NCBI RefSeq assembly: GCF_020179425.1 | Contig: NZ_JAILYM010000003.1 | Location: 310,001 to 374,000 of the forward strand | Source of the DNA: Novosphingobium percolationis | Lineage (GTDB): Bacteria; Pseudomonadota; Alphaproteobacteria; Sphingomonadales; Sphingomonadaceae | Direction: 5' to 3' | Length of the DNA: 64,000 nt | Part shown: piece by piece, positions 15,549-23,427 of the stretch | Layout of the letters: each line of letters opens with the position of its first letter | Position numbering within the stretch: position 1 is the stretch's first letter | Notes under the pieces: generated by a model | What the model saw: the letters and a program-made list of their open reading frames with translations, nothing else | Databases searched by the model: none | Told to the model about the DNA's origin: nothing | Program-made: the position numbers and the translations under genes

Positions 15549-16993
15549 TGGAACAGTCCTTCGGGTGCTTCGAGCAGGCCCTTCAGCGTCTGGAGGAACT
15601 GCGCGCCGAGCGCACCGTCGATGGCGCGGTGATCGACCGACAAGGTGAACGAGATGCGCGTTTCGAAGCCGATATCGCCATTGGGCAGTTCGACCGCGAC
15701 CTTGTTCGCGCCGCCGACCGCGAGGATCGCACCCTGCGGCGGGTTGATGATCGCGTCGAAGTTCTCGATCCCGAACATGCCGAGGTTGGAGACGGAGAAG
15801 GTGCCGCCGTCCATGTCCTCGTAGCCCAGACGACCCGCCTGCGCCTTGTCGATCAGCGCGCGCGTTGCCTGTGCGAGCTGGGCGATGTGCATGCGATCGG
15901 CCTGACGCACGATCGGGGTGACGAGGCCCTTGGGGCTGGCCACCGCGATCGCCACGTCGGCGTGCGGATAGATGTGCACCGAATCGCCGTGCACCTGCAC
16001 GTTGACTTCGGGGTGCTTGACCAGCGACAGCGCCACCGCCTTGACGATGTAGTCGTTGATCGACGCCTTGGTGCCGAGCACGAGGTTGGCCGTCTTGCGC
16101 AGCGCGATCAGCTCGTCCACCGCCGCCGAAACGCGCAGGTAGAAGTGCGGGATGGTCTGCTTGGCTTCGGTCAGGCGCTTGGCGACGACCTTGCGCACCT
16201 TGTCGAAGGGCTGCACCGCCGCGCGGTTTTCAACTAGTTCGAACGGCGCACCGAACGCGACCGCACCTGCCGGGGCCTTGGGCTTGACCAGCGCGAGCAC
16301 GTCGGCCTTGCTGATACGGCCGCGAGCGCCGGTGCCGGTGATCCCCGACAGGTCGATGCCATGCTGTGCCGCCAGACGACGCGCGAGCGGCGAGGCGAAC
16401 ACATTGGTGTCCTCCACCAGCGTTGCGGTGCCCTTGTAGGACACGGCGCGATCGGGCTGGAGCGCCTGGAACACGTCCTGGTAGGTGATGCGCCCGTTGC
16501 GACCCGACCCTGTGATGGGATCGATGTCCACGCCTTCGGCTTCGGCAAGCTTGAGCGCTTCCGGGCTGATCGGGCGGTTGGTCACGATCTTGACCGGCTG
16601 GCGCGCGGGTGCGGCGGCAGGGGCCGTCGCTGCCGGGGCAGCCGGAGCCGCCGCCGGGGCGCTGCCGCCACCGGACTTGGCCGCAACCGCGGTATCGGCC
16701 GGCTTGAAGCCTTCGACAAAGGCGTCGATTTCGGCGTCGGTCGTATCAGCATCGGCGAACACGGCGAGCAGGGCGCCCACCGGGTGCGCGTCTTCGCTTG
16801 CGGGCACGAGCAGGCGCTTGAGCACCGCATCATACTCGGCTTCGACGTCATTGGTGATCTTCGCCGTTTCGATCAGGCAAAGCGTCTGGCCCTTCGAAAA
16901 GGCCTCGCCTTCCTTGACCATCCATTCGGCGATGGTCCCCTCGGTCATCTCGATGCCCCACTTGGGCATGCAGAAGGGGCGGATATTGGCCAT
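15545..16993 (-). CDS. E2 component of an acetoin/2-oxoacid dehydrogenase-type complex, with two subunit-binding domains
   Basis: A 482-residue dihydrolipoyl acyltransferase. Order of parts: lipoyl domain (1-90) with lipoyl Lys45 in IETAKITND; Ala/Pro-rich linker (100-132); a first peripheral-subunit-binding domain (141-178, PISPEALKLAEAEGVDI and GSGRNGRITYQDV); a second one (199-237, ASPLARRLAAQHGIDL and GTGARGRISKADV); then the catalytic domain ending with DHRAIDG (His455, Asp459). Two binding domains after one lipoyl domain is unusual; most E2 chains have one. The gene follows E1beta by 12 bases and overlaps the VOC gene. No E3 is present in the window, so it must be supplied elsewhere. 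Confidence 0.85.
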   Translation of the reverse strand: MANIRPFCMPKWGIEMTEGTIAEWMVKEGEAFSKGQTLCLIETAKITNDVEAEYDAVLKRLLVPASEDAHPVGALLAVFADADTTDAEIDAFVEGFKPADTAVAAKSGGGSAPAAAPAAPAATAPAAAPARQPVKIVTNRPISPEALKLAEAEGVDIDPITGSGRNGRITYQDVFQALQPDRAVSYKGTATLVEDTNVFASPLARRLAAQHGIDLSGITGTGARGRISKADVLALVKPKAPAGAVAFGAPFELVENRAAVQPFDKVRKVVAKRLTEAKQTIPHFYLRVSAAVDELIALRKTANLVLGTKASINDYIVKAVALSLVKHPEVNVQVHGDSVHIYPHADVAIAVASPKGLVTPIVRQADRMHIAQLAQATRALIDKAQAGRLGYEDMDGGTFSVSNLGMFGIENFDAIINPPQGAILAVGGANKVAVELPNGDIGFETRISFTLSVDHRAIDGALGAQFLQTLKGLLEAPEGLFQ

Positions 16994-17005
16994 CAGTTGC
17001 GCTCC

Positions 17006-18019
17006 TCAGCGGTAGGCCAGAACCTTGCGCACCGCCGCCTCGATCTTGTCGGCCGAGGGAAGGTAGGCAGTTTCCAGCTCGCGCGCGAACGGGACGGGGG
17101 TATGCGGCGGGTTGACCGCCTGCGGCGGCGCCTTGAGGCTGGCAAAAGCCTTGTTGGCGACGGTGGCGCAGATGTCGGCGGCCAGGCTGCAACGCGGCGG
17201 GGCTTCGTCGACGACGACGAGGCGGCCGGTCACTTCGACCGAATCGAGGATCGCTTCCTCGTCGATCGGGCTGGTGGTGCGCAGGTCGATCACGTCGCAG
17301 CCGATGCCTTCGGCGGCGAGCTTGTCGGCCACCGCTTCGCAGAAGCCCAGCAGCAGGCCGGTCGACACGATCGTCACGTCATTGCCGGCACGCGACAGGC
17401 GCGCGTGGCCGAAGGGGATGACGTAGTCCTTATCGTCCGGCACTTCGCCCGAAACGCCGTAGAGCGCCTTGTGTTCGAGGAAGATCACCGGATCGTCGTC
17501 GCGGATGGCTTGCCGCAGCAGGCCCTTCACGTCGGCGGGCGTGGTCGGCATCACGACCTTGAGGCCGGGCATGCCGGTCAGGATCTGGTGAACCGACTGG
17601 CTGTGCTGCGCGGCGGCGTTGTAGCCCGCGCCGTAAGCCATGCGGATCACCGCCGGGCACTTGGTCTTGCCGCCGAACATATAGCGGAACTTGCCGATCT
17701 GGTTCCAGATCTGGTCCAGCGACACGCCGATGAAGTCGGCGAACATCAGTTCCGCGATCGGGCGCTTGCCCGACAGCGCGAGGCCGGCGGCCGCGCCCAT
17801 GATCGCGCTTTCCGAGATCGGGGTGTCGATCACGCGGTCCGCACCGAACTTGCCGAACAGCCCAGTCGAGGTCGACCAGATGCCGCCGATGGCTTCAGGG
17901 CCACCGGGCGTGCCCATGCCGCCCACCACGTCTTCGCCCAGCACGACGACGTTCTCGTCGCGCTCCATTTCCTCAGCGATCGTCGTCAGGACGGCGTCGC
18001 GATACATCATTTTTGCCAT
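17006..18019 (-). CDS. E1 beta subunit, acetoin/2-oxoacid dehydrogenase type
   Basis: A 337-residue transketolase-like beta subunit: RDAVLTTIAEEMERDENVVVLGEDV at the N-terminus, then GLFGKFGADRVIDTPISESAI (TPP-activating Glu in the SES motif), LPxxxPAD-like MPTTPADVKGLLRQAI, and a C-terminal transketolase domain with GCDVIDLRTTSPIDEEAIL. With the alpha subunit it decarboxylates a 2-oxoacid or cleaves an acyloin using TPP and passes the acyl group to E2. The ATG at 18017-18019 was chosen over a longer frame that overlaps the E1 alpha gene. Gene order E1alpha-E1beta-E2 matches aco/pdh operons. Confidence 0.9.
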   Translation of the reverse strand: MAKMMYRDAVLTTIAEEMERDENVVVLGEDVVGGMGTPGGPEAIGGIWSTSTGLFGKFGADRVIDTPISESAIMGAAAGLALSGKRPIAELMFADFIGVSLDQIWNQIGKFRYMFGGKTKCPAVIRMAYGAGYNAAAQHSQSVHQILTGMPGLKVVMPTTPADVKGLLRQAIRDDDPVIFLEHKALYGVSGEVPDDKDYVIPFGHARLSRAGNDVTIVSTGLLLGFCEAVADKLAAEGIGCDVIDLRTTSPIDEEAILDSVEVTGRLVVVDEAPPRCSLAADICATVANKAFASLKAPPQAVNPPHTPVPFARELETAYLPSADKIEAAVRKVLAYR

Positions 18020-18038
18020 GGCTTGTCGCTCCCCGCCC

Positions 18039-19013
18039 TCAGTACGAAATGTAGACGTCGGTGAGGACGTCTTCTGCGGTGCCGCGCGGGGCGGCCTTGG
18101 CCTGACGCACCGATTCCTCGATCGCTTCGAGCACTTCAGCGTCGAGCGCGTCGAGATCGCCATGCTCGAGCAGCTTGGCGTCGGTCACGCTCTTGCGGAA
18201 GTTCTTGAGGCAGTCGCGCAGTTCGCGGATGCGGTCGAGTTCACCCGGACCACGGTAACGCTGCGGATCGCCTTCGAAGTGGCCGAAGAAGCGTTCGGTG
18301 TCGAATTCGACCGCTGCCGGGCCGTTGCCGGGCACGCGGACGTATTCCAGCACTTCGCGCATCGTCTCGTAGACCGAGAAGAAGTCGGTGCCATCACCGC
18401 GCCACACCTTCATGCCGAACGCTTCGGCGCGGCTGGCGATGTCCTTGGTGGTGCCGACCGCGTATTCGAAGCCGGTGTGCTCTGAATAGTGGTTGTTCTC
18501 GAACACGAAGATCGTCGCGGCCTTGGTCACCACGGCCATGTTCATGGCTTCGAAGGTGGTGCCCTGGTTGCACGCGCCGTCGCCCGAGAACGCGATCGAG
18601 ACCGCGCCCTTGCCGTCGATCTTGGCAGCGATGCCCGCGCCCACCGCGATCGGCGCGCCGCCGCCCACGATGCCGTTGGCGCCAAGCATGCCCTTGTCGA
18701 CGTCGGCAATGTGCATCGAGCCGCCCTTGCCCTTGCAAAGGCCGTCGCGGCTGCCCCAGATCTCCTTCATCATCCCGTTCACGTCGCAGCCCTTGGCAAG
18801 GCAGTGCCCGTGGCCACGGTGCGTCGAGACGATCTTGTCGTCCGCCGAGAGATGTTCGCACACGCCCACCGCGACCGCTTCCTGGCCGCAATAGAGGTGC
18901 GTAAAGCCGGCGATTTCGCCGGTCTGGATGTCCACGTGAAGGCGTTCTTCGAACTCGCGAATAACCTTCATCTGACGATAGGCGCGCAAAAGCGCCTCGC
19001 GGCTCAGCTGCAT
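18039..19013 (-). CDS. E1 alpha subunit, acetoin/2-oxoacid dehydrogenase type
   Basis: A 324-residue TPP-binding alpha subunit. GFTHLYCGQEAVAVGVCEHL and THRGHGHCLAKG (active-site His region) precede the TPP motif GDGACNQGTTFEAMNMA (GDG-N type). ENNHYSEHTG and GGSMHIADVDKGMLGANG are typical of AcoA/PDH-E1alpha. The substrate could be acetoin, pyruvate or a larger 2-oxoacid. Because the operon also holds an acyl-CoA dehydrogenase, an SCP2-type thiolase and a DUF35 protein, a pathway-specific 2-oxoacid or diketone is plausible, but that is inference. Confidence 0.88.
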   Translation of the reverse strand: MQLSREALLRAYRQMKVIREFEERLHVDIQTGEIAGFTHLYCGQEAVAVGVCEHLSADDKIVSTHRGHGHCLAKGCDVNGMMKEIWGSRDGLCKGKGGSMHIADVDKGMLGANGIVGGGAPIAVGAGIAAKIDGKGAVSIAFSGDGACNQGTTFEAMNMAVVTKAATIFVFENNHYSEHTGFEYAVGTTKDIASRAEAFGMKVWRGDGTDFFSVYETMREVLEYVRVPGNGPAAVEFDTERFFGHFEGDPQRYRGPGELDRIRELRDCLKNFRKSVTDAKLLEHGDLDALDAEVLEAIEESVRQAKAAPRGTAEDVLTDVYISY

Positions 19014-19026
19014 CCTGCTCCTTCCC

Positions 19027-20241
19027 TCAAAGACCTAGTACCGTTCGGGCGATGATGCCCGACTGCACTTCGTTTGTCCCACCAAAAATAGTCCACGCAC
19101 GAGAATTGAGATAGCGTGCGGCGGCGACTTGCGCTTCGCGCCCGTTGACGGGCGGCGGCGCGTTGTCGCCATAAAGCGGACGGATCGTATCAAGCTGCAA
19201 CCCGGCCGGGCCGAGCACGTCGACCGCCAGAAGGTCGACGTCCTGCCGCAGGTTAGACGCCAGCATCTTGGTCAGCGAGGTCTGCGGCCCGGGCGGGCGG
19301 CCCTTGGCCACTTCCGACAGGATCTTCAGCTCGATCATCTCCAGCGCCTGCACGCCGAGGCGCACCTTGGCGACGCGGCGCTTCCAGTCGCGGTCCTGCG
19401 CCAGCAGGCCACCGCGCCCATCGGGTTGCGCCCTGGCGATGACTTCGACCTGGTCGAGGTCATAGGCGAGCTTGGGCGCGTGGCACGAACCGCCGCGCTC
19501 GTTCTCGAGCAGGAACTTGGCAAGCTTCCAGCCATCGCCTTCCTCGGCGATGCGGTTTTCGACCGGCACGATCACGTCTTCGAGGAAGACCTGGTTGACC
19601 TCGTGATCCCCCGCCAGCGTCAGGATCGGGCGCACCGACACGCCCGGCTGGTTCATGTCGATCAGCAGGAAGCTGATGCCGGCCTGCTTCTTGACCTCGG
19701 GGTTGGTGCGCACGAGCGTGAACATCATGTTCGCCCAGTGCGCGTGCGTGGTCCAGATCTTCGAGCCGTTGACCTTGTAGTGCGTACCATCGGCGCTGAG
19801 TTCAGCGCGCGTCTGCAGCGAGGCAAGGTCGGAACCGCTGCCGGGTTCCGAAAAACCCTGGCACCAGTAATCCTCACCCGACAGGATGCGGGGCAGGTAC
19901 TTCGCCTTCTGCGCGTCGGTGCCGAAGGTGTAGATCACCGGGGCCACCAGCTTCAGGCCCAGCACCGTCAGGTTTGGCGCGCCCGCGAGCGCACATTCCT
20001 TTTCGAAGATGTAGCGCTGCACCGGGCTCCAGCCCGTGCCGCCTGCCGATTCGGGCCATTGGTAGCCCAGCCAGCCCTTGGCGTTGAGGATGCCGTTCCA
20101 CTTCTGCCCGATGTCCGGTTCGACGAACACGGTGGGCGAAGCGGCAGCGCCGTCCTTCACGTCCTGCGGCAGGTTTGTCGCCAGGAAGCCGCGAACTTCG
20201 TCGCGGAAGGCCAGTTCTTCGGGGGAAAGATCGATGTCCAT
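19027..20241 (-). CDS. Acyl-CoA dehydrogenase, large-subunit type
   Basis: A 404-residue protein with WCQGFSEPGSGSDLASLQTRA at the flavin site, SKIWTTHAHWANMMFTLVRT, VFLEDVIVPVENRI and the C-terminal SRAWTIFGGTNEVQSGIIA. It lies seven bases after the thiolase gene and 13 bases before E1alpha. It resembles the larger partner of heteromeric FadE pairs. No small partner is adjacent, but the 368-residue enzyme at 25828 is of the small type and its promoter carries the same 18-base motif as this operon's promoter, so the two may pair. The ATG at 20239-20241 begins the family N-terminus MDIDLSPEELAFRDEV. Confidence 0.85.
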   Translation of the reverse strand: MDIDLSPEELAFRDEVRGFLATNLPQDVKDGAAASPTVFVEPDIGQKWNGILNAKGWLGYQWPESAGGTGWSPVQRYIFEKECALAGAPNLTVLGLKLVAPVIYTFGTDAQKAKYLPRILSGEDYWCQGFSEPGSGSDLASLQTRAELSADGTHYKVNGSKIWTTHAHWANMMFTLVRTNPEVKKQAGISFLLIDMNQPGVSVRPILTLAGDHEVNQVFLEDVIVPVENRIAEEGDGWKLAKFLLENERGGSCHAPKLAYDLDQVEVIARAQPDGRGGLLAQDRDWKRRVAKVRLGVQALEMIELKILSEVAKGRPPGPQTSLTKMLASNLRQDVDLLAVDVLGPAGLQLDTIRPLYGDNAPPPVNGREAQVAAARYLNSRAWTIFGGTNEVQSGIIARTVLGL

Positions 20242-20248
20242 TGGTTCT

Positions 20249-21400
20249 TCAGCGTTCGAGAATGGTGACGGCCGAAACGCCCGGCGCGCCATAGACATGG
20301 GTATAGGCGGTCTTGGGATCGCCCTGGACCTGACGGCCACCGCCGTCACCGCGCAGTTGCACGACGTTTTCGTAGACCTGGCGCAGGCCCGACGCGCCGA
20401 TCGGCTCGCCACAGGCAAGGCAGCCGCCATCGGTGTTGACCGGCAGCTTGCCGCCGATCTCGGTCAGCCCTTCGGCCAGCCAGCGTTCCTGTTCGCCGTC
20501 CCTGCAGAAGCCGTTTTCGGCCATGTGCATGATTTCGGCGCCGCACTCGGTGTCCTGCAGCTGCGCGATCGCGATGTCCTGCGGGCCGATCCCGGCCATT
20601 TCGAACGCCGCGGCCGAGGCGATCTGCGTTGCCGTGGCGGTGCCGCCGCCGATCTCGATCGAAGGGGCGAACACTTCGAAGCTCTTGGGCGGGCGGGTGC
20701 GCATCGCGGCGGCCTTCAGGCGGATGATCGGCTTGCCGAGTTCCCGCGCCTTCTTCTCGCTGGCGAGGATCAGCGCCACGCCGCCTTCGGCGGGCGAGCA
20801 GAACATGTACTTGCTGTAGGGATCGGACACCATCGCGCCTTCGAGGATCTCCTCGAGCGCGACCGGCTCGCGCCGCCAGGCATGGGGGGCGTGGACGGCG
20901 TTGCGGAACGCCTTTTCGGCCACCCGGCCCAGCGTCGTCCGGCTGATGCCGTGCAGGTGCATGTAGCGCGTGATCTTGTTGGCGAAGAACTGCGTCGTGA
21001 CCATGTAGCCAGCATCGCCGTACCAGTCGGGCAGGTTGTATTCGCTGGGCAGGGCGTTGAACGCGCCGCGCGGGTGCTTGTCGAAGCCCACCGCGATGCC
21101 GATGTCGAATTCGCCCGACTTGATCGCCATCTGCGCCGAAAACAGCGCCGAGCCACCCGCTGCGCAGCCGTTGCGCACGTTGATGAACTGCACTCCGGTC
21201 AGGCCGAGGCGATCGACCATGGTGTCCGGGTTGCCCGCCGCGTCCGAGCCGCCATAAGCGAACTGGATATCCGGCCATTCCACGCCCGCGTCGGCGAGCG
21301 CCTGGCGCACCGCGAACACGCCTTGGTCAAGGCCAGAAACGCCATCGGTGCGCCCGAACGGATGGATGCCGATACCGACGATGCAGACGTCGCCGCTCAT
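20249..21400 (-). CDS. SCP2-type thiolase-fold protein (lipid-transfer / Ltp2-like)
   Basis: A 383-residue thiolase-fold protein. VGIGIHPFGRTDGVS begins the first half; the nucleophile-region Cys79 is in VRNGCAAGGSALFSAQ, and the C-terminal half has QLQDTECGAEIMHMAENGF and NTDGGCLACGEPIGASGLRQ with conserved Cys and Gly. It overlaps the DUF35 gene upstream by four bases (ATGA), the standard pairing of SCP2/Ltp2-type thiolases and aldolases with an OB-fold partner, as in steroid side-chain degradation, where the complex does a retro-aldol or thiolytic cleavage. Thiolase versus aldolase activity cannot be settled by inspection. Confidence 0.8.
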   Translation of the reverse strand: MSGDVCIVGIGIHPFGRTDGVSGLDQGVFAVRQALADAGVEWPDIQFAYGGSDAAGNPDTMVDRLGLTGVQFINVRNGCAAGGSALFSAQMAIKSGEFDIGIAVGFDKHPRGAFNALPSEYNLPDWYGDAGYMVTTQFFANKITRYMHLHGISRTTLGRVAEKAFRNAVHAPHAWRREPVALEEILEGAMVSDPYSKYMFCSPAEGGVALILASEKKARELGKPIIRLKAAAMRTRPPKSFEVFAPSIEIGGGTATATQIASAAAFEMAGIGPQDIAIAQLQDTECGAEIMHMAENGFCRDGEQERWLAEGLTEIGGKLPVNTDGGCLACGEPIGASGLRQVYENVVQLRGDGGGRQVQGDPKTAYTHVYGAPGVSAVTILER

Positions 21401-21792
21401 GCCGTTGCTCCTACAGGCTGAAACGCATGGATCAGGACCGGATCGGCCGCGTCCGGATCGAGCGGCACCAGCGTCATTTCCAGATCCATGCCGATCTTGA
21501 TGTCTTCGAAAGCCACGTTGGCAAGCCGCGTCTCGACAATCACTTCGCCGGGCAGCTCGACATAGCCGACCGCCCACGGCCGGAATGATTCCGGACCGGA
21601 ATAAGGCGGTGTCTTGGGCCTGAAACGCTGGATGGTGTACGACCATAGCGTGCCGGTGCGCGGCAACGCGTGCGGTTCGAAGCGATCACCGGGCGGGCAC
21701 GGGAAAACGATCCGGCCGGTGTCCTTCTCGCGGCCACCGATCAGCCGAGGCGGATTTTCCGCAGTAAACAGCCCTTCGGCAATGTCGCGCAT
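21397..21792 (-). CDS. DUF35 / OB-fold acyl-CoA-associated protein (ChsH2-like partner)
   Basis: A 131-residue protein with the DUF35 layout: an N-terminal hook (NPPRLIGGREKDTGRIVFPCPPG) where a rubredoxin-like zinc ribbon normally sits, then an OB fold (GTLWSYTIQRFRP, PWAVGYVELPGEVIVETRL, GMDLEMTLVPL). Only one Cys remains in the ribbon region, so metal binding is probably lost. It is the first gene of the 21792-15003 operon and overlaps the thiolase gene by four bases. It most likely stabilises or positions the acyl-CoA for the thiolase-fold partner. Confidence 0.8.
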   Translation of the reverse strand: MRDIAEGLFTAENPPRLIGGREKDTGRIVFPCPPGDRFEPHALPRTGTLWSYTIQRFRPKTPPYSGPESFRPWAVGYVELPGEVIVETRLANVAFEDIKIGMDLEMTLVPLDPDAADPVLIHAFQPVGATA

Positions 21793-21862
21793 CTCGCCCC
21801 TGTCCTGGTTTCGACGATTCCTTCGAGCCTCCCTTAAGCCCCACGATCCGGTGCTTGTGCGA

Positions 21863-21880
21863 CTCTGCAAAACGCTAGGC
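21863..21880 (+). promoter_or_regulatory. Shared motif CTCTGCAAAA-N2-CTAGGC, copy 1
   Basis: An 18-base sequence in the divergent gap between the DUF35 operon (start 21792) and the alpha/beta hydrolase (start 21964). It matches the complement of 25757-25774 at 16 of 18 positions; that copy lies upstream of the LuxR gene. Nearby is a perfect dyad TGCCA-GTG-TGGCA (21891-21903) and a direct repeat TTGTGCGACT. LuxR-type control is suggested, not shown. Confidence 0.45.
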
Positions 21881-21890
21881 TTGTCCCTTT

Positions 21891-21903
21891 TGCCAGTGTG
21901 GCA
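21891..21903. promoter_or_regulatory. Perfect dyad TGCCA-N3-TGGCA in a divergent promoter
   Basis: A 13-base perfect inverted repeat 61 bases upstream of the hydrolase start. The direct repeat TTGTGCGACT flanks it (around 21855 and 21905). This cluster of small repeats suggests a regulated divergent promoter, binding protein unknown. Confidence 0.35.
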
Positions 21904-21963
21904 TTGTGCGACTGCGAAAAAGGCGGTGCTCGGGAGCACTGCACTAGGGAAGGGTCGCGGGAA

Positions 21964-22791
21964 ATGGCCATCGTCAAGTTCGAAAAGCCGCAGCACCGTG
22001 CGCGCGCCACCGCCGCGCGATCGCCCGTTGCGGACATCCGCCGCCCGCATCTGGGCTGGACCCTGTTCGAGACTCCGCGCTTCCTGGCCGAGACCGGGGC
22101 GCTCGCGCTGTCGTGGCCGCTGCTGTTTTCCGCGCCGCGCGGCGATGGGCACCCGGTGATGATCCTGCCGGGTTTTGCCACCAACGATGCGATGACGGCG
22201 CTGCTGCGCCGCTACCTGCGGCTGATCGGCTATGAGGTGTTTCCGTGGGATCTGGGCTGGAACCTCGACCAGCATAGCGCGGGCGAGAACGGCGAACACG
22301 TCGCGCGCCGCATCGAAGAGATTGCTGACAAGACCGGGGCACGCGTCAGCCTTGTCGGCTGGAGTCTGGGCGGCGTCATCGCGCGCGAGGCGGCCCGCCG
22401 CGAAGGGCCGAACGGTGCGCTGCGCCAGGTCATCACGCTCGGCAGCCCGTTCACCGGCAACCCGCGCGCCACCAGCCTCACGTCGCTGTACGAGCTTCTG
22501 ACCGGGAACAAGGTCTCCAGCCACGAGACCGCCGCGCGCTATGCCTTCGGCCACCACCCGCTGCCGGTGCCGTCGAGCGCGATCTACAGTCGCACCGACG
22601 GGATCACCGCGTGGGAAAACTGCGTCAGCGAAACCGATGCGCAGACCGAGAACATCGAGGTGCACAGCTCGCACTTCGGCTTCGTGTCGAACCCCGGCGT
22701 GTTCTATGCGGTGGCCGACCGGCTGGCCCTGCCCGAAGGGGCATGGCGTCCGTTCGAAAAGGCCGGCCCTTTCGCGGCGTTCTATCCGTAA
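21964..22791 (+). CDS. Alpha/beta hydrolase, lipase/acyltransferase-like
   Basis: A 275-residue alpha/beta hydrolase. PVMILPGFATNDAMTALLRRYL starts the fold (oxyanion-hole region), GWSLGGVIA (around residue 138) carries the nucleophile Ser, and the catalytic His is probably in VHSSHFGFVSNPGVFYAVAD. There is no signal peptide, so it is cytoplasmic. The long open frame begins earlier, but ATG 21964 follows GGGTCGCGGG with family-like sequence from there. It diverges from the DUF35-thiolase operon and is convergent with the acetyltransferase. Ester or thioester hydrolysis is likely; the substrate is unknown. Confidence 0.75.
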   Translation: MAIVKFEKPQHRARATAARSPVADIRRPHLGWTLFETPRFLAETGALALSWPLLFSAPRGDGHPVMILPGFATNDAMTALLRRYLRLIGYEVFPWDLGWNLDQHSAGENGEHVARRIEEIADKTGARVSLVGWSLGGVIAREAARREGPNGALRQVITLGSPFTGNPRATSLTSLYELLTGNKVSSHETAARYAFGHHPLPVPSSAIYSRTDGITAWENCVSETDAQTENIEVHSSHFGFVSNPGVFYAVADRLALPEGAWRPFEKAGPFAAFYP

Positions 22792-22798
22792 GCTGGAA

Positions 22799-22837
22799 AT
22801 CCTCCCCATTTGCGCCTTCGGCAAAAACGGGGAGGAT
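22799..22837. terminator. Hairpin between convergent hydrolase and acetyltransferase genes
   Basis: ATCCTCCCC and GGGGAGGAT arms with an inner TGC-CTTCGG-GCA hairpin. No long T-run follows in either direction, so termination strength is uncertain. Confidence 0.45.
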
Positions 22838-22845
22838 CGGCAACT

Positions 22846-23427
22846 TCACCCCATGCCGTAGACCGACTTCAGGCCGCCCTGGCGGTCGATGTTCAGCGAC
22901 ATGATCGCGATGTCATGCGTCTCGCCCTCGGCATCGCGCACATGGTCGCGCAGCAGCGCCTCGGGGACGAAGCCCATGTCTTCGAACACCTTGAGCGCGC
23001 CCGCCTGATCGGGGGTGAGGCGGGCCATGATCTTGGTCACGGGCAGGTCGAGCGCCTGCGCCATGCATTCCTGCGTGAAGGCGCGGCCGAAGCCGCTGCC
23101 GCGCAAGGACGGATCCACCACGATGCGGATTTCGGCGACGTGGGGTGACCAGCTCAGTTCATCGCGCACCAGCGCGGTGCAGCCGACCACCTTGCCCGCC
23201 GCGTCGTGCGCGATCAGGCTGACCATTGCCCCGCGCTCGACCTGTTCGACCCAGGCTGCGACCACCTTGGGATTGCGGATGTCGCGCAGCAGGAACAGCA
23301 GGTCGTGCGCCGGGATCGAGCGCGCGAAGGCGACGACGTCGTCGGCGTCGCCCGCCTGCATCGGGCGCACGGTCATGCGGTGCTGCTTGGCGATGATGGT
23401 GCGGGGGTACGGAGGGGTATCGGGCAT
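22846..23427 (-). CDS. GNAT-family acetyltransferase
   Basis: A 193-residue GNAT protein. VRPMQAGDADDVVAFARSI opens the fold; the acetyl-CoA loop is VVDPSLRGSGFGRAFTQ (Q/RxxGxG/A type) and MARLTPDQAGALKVFEDMGFVPEALL closes it. Its ATG overlaps the stop of the PHA-synthase-like gene by one base (TAATG), so it is the last gene of the LuxR-phaE-phaC operon. The linkage suggests acylation or acetylation connected to that operon, but the target is unknown. Confidence 0.8.
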   Translation of the reverse strand: MPDTPPYPRTIIAKQHRMTVRPMQAGDADDVVAFARSIPAHDLLFLLRDIRNPKVVAAWVEQVERGAMVSLIAHDAAGKVVGCTALVRDELSWSPHVAEIRIVVDPSLRGSGFGRAFTQECMAQALDLPVTKIMARLTPDQAGALKVFEDMGFVPEALLRDHVRDAEGETHDIAIMSLNIDRQGGLKSVYGMG

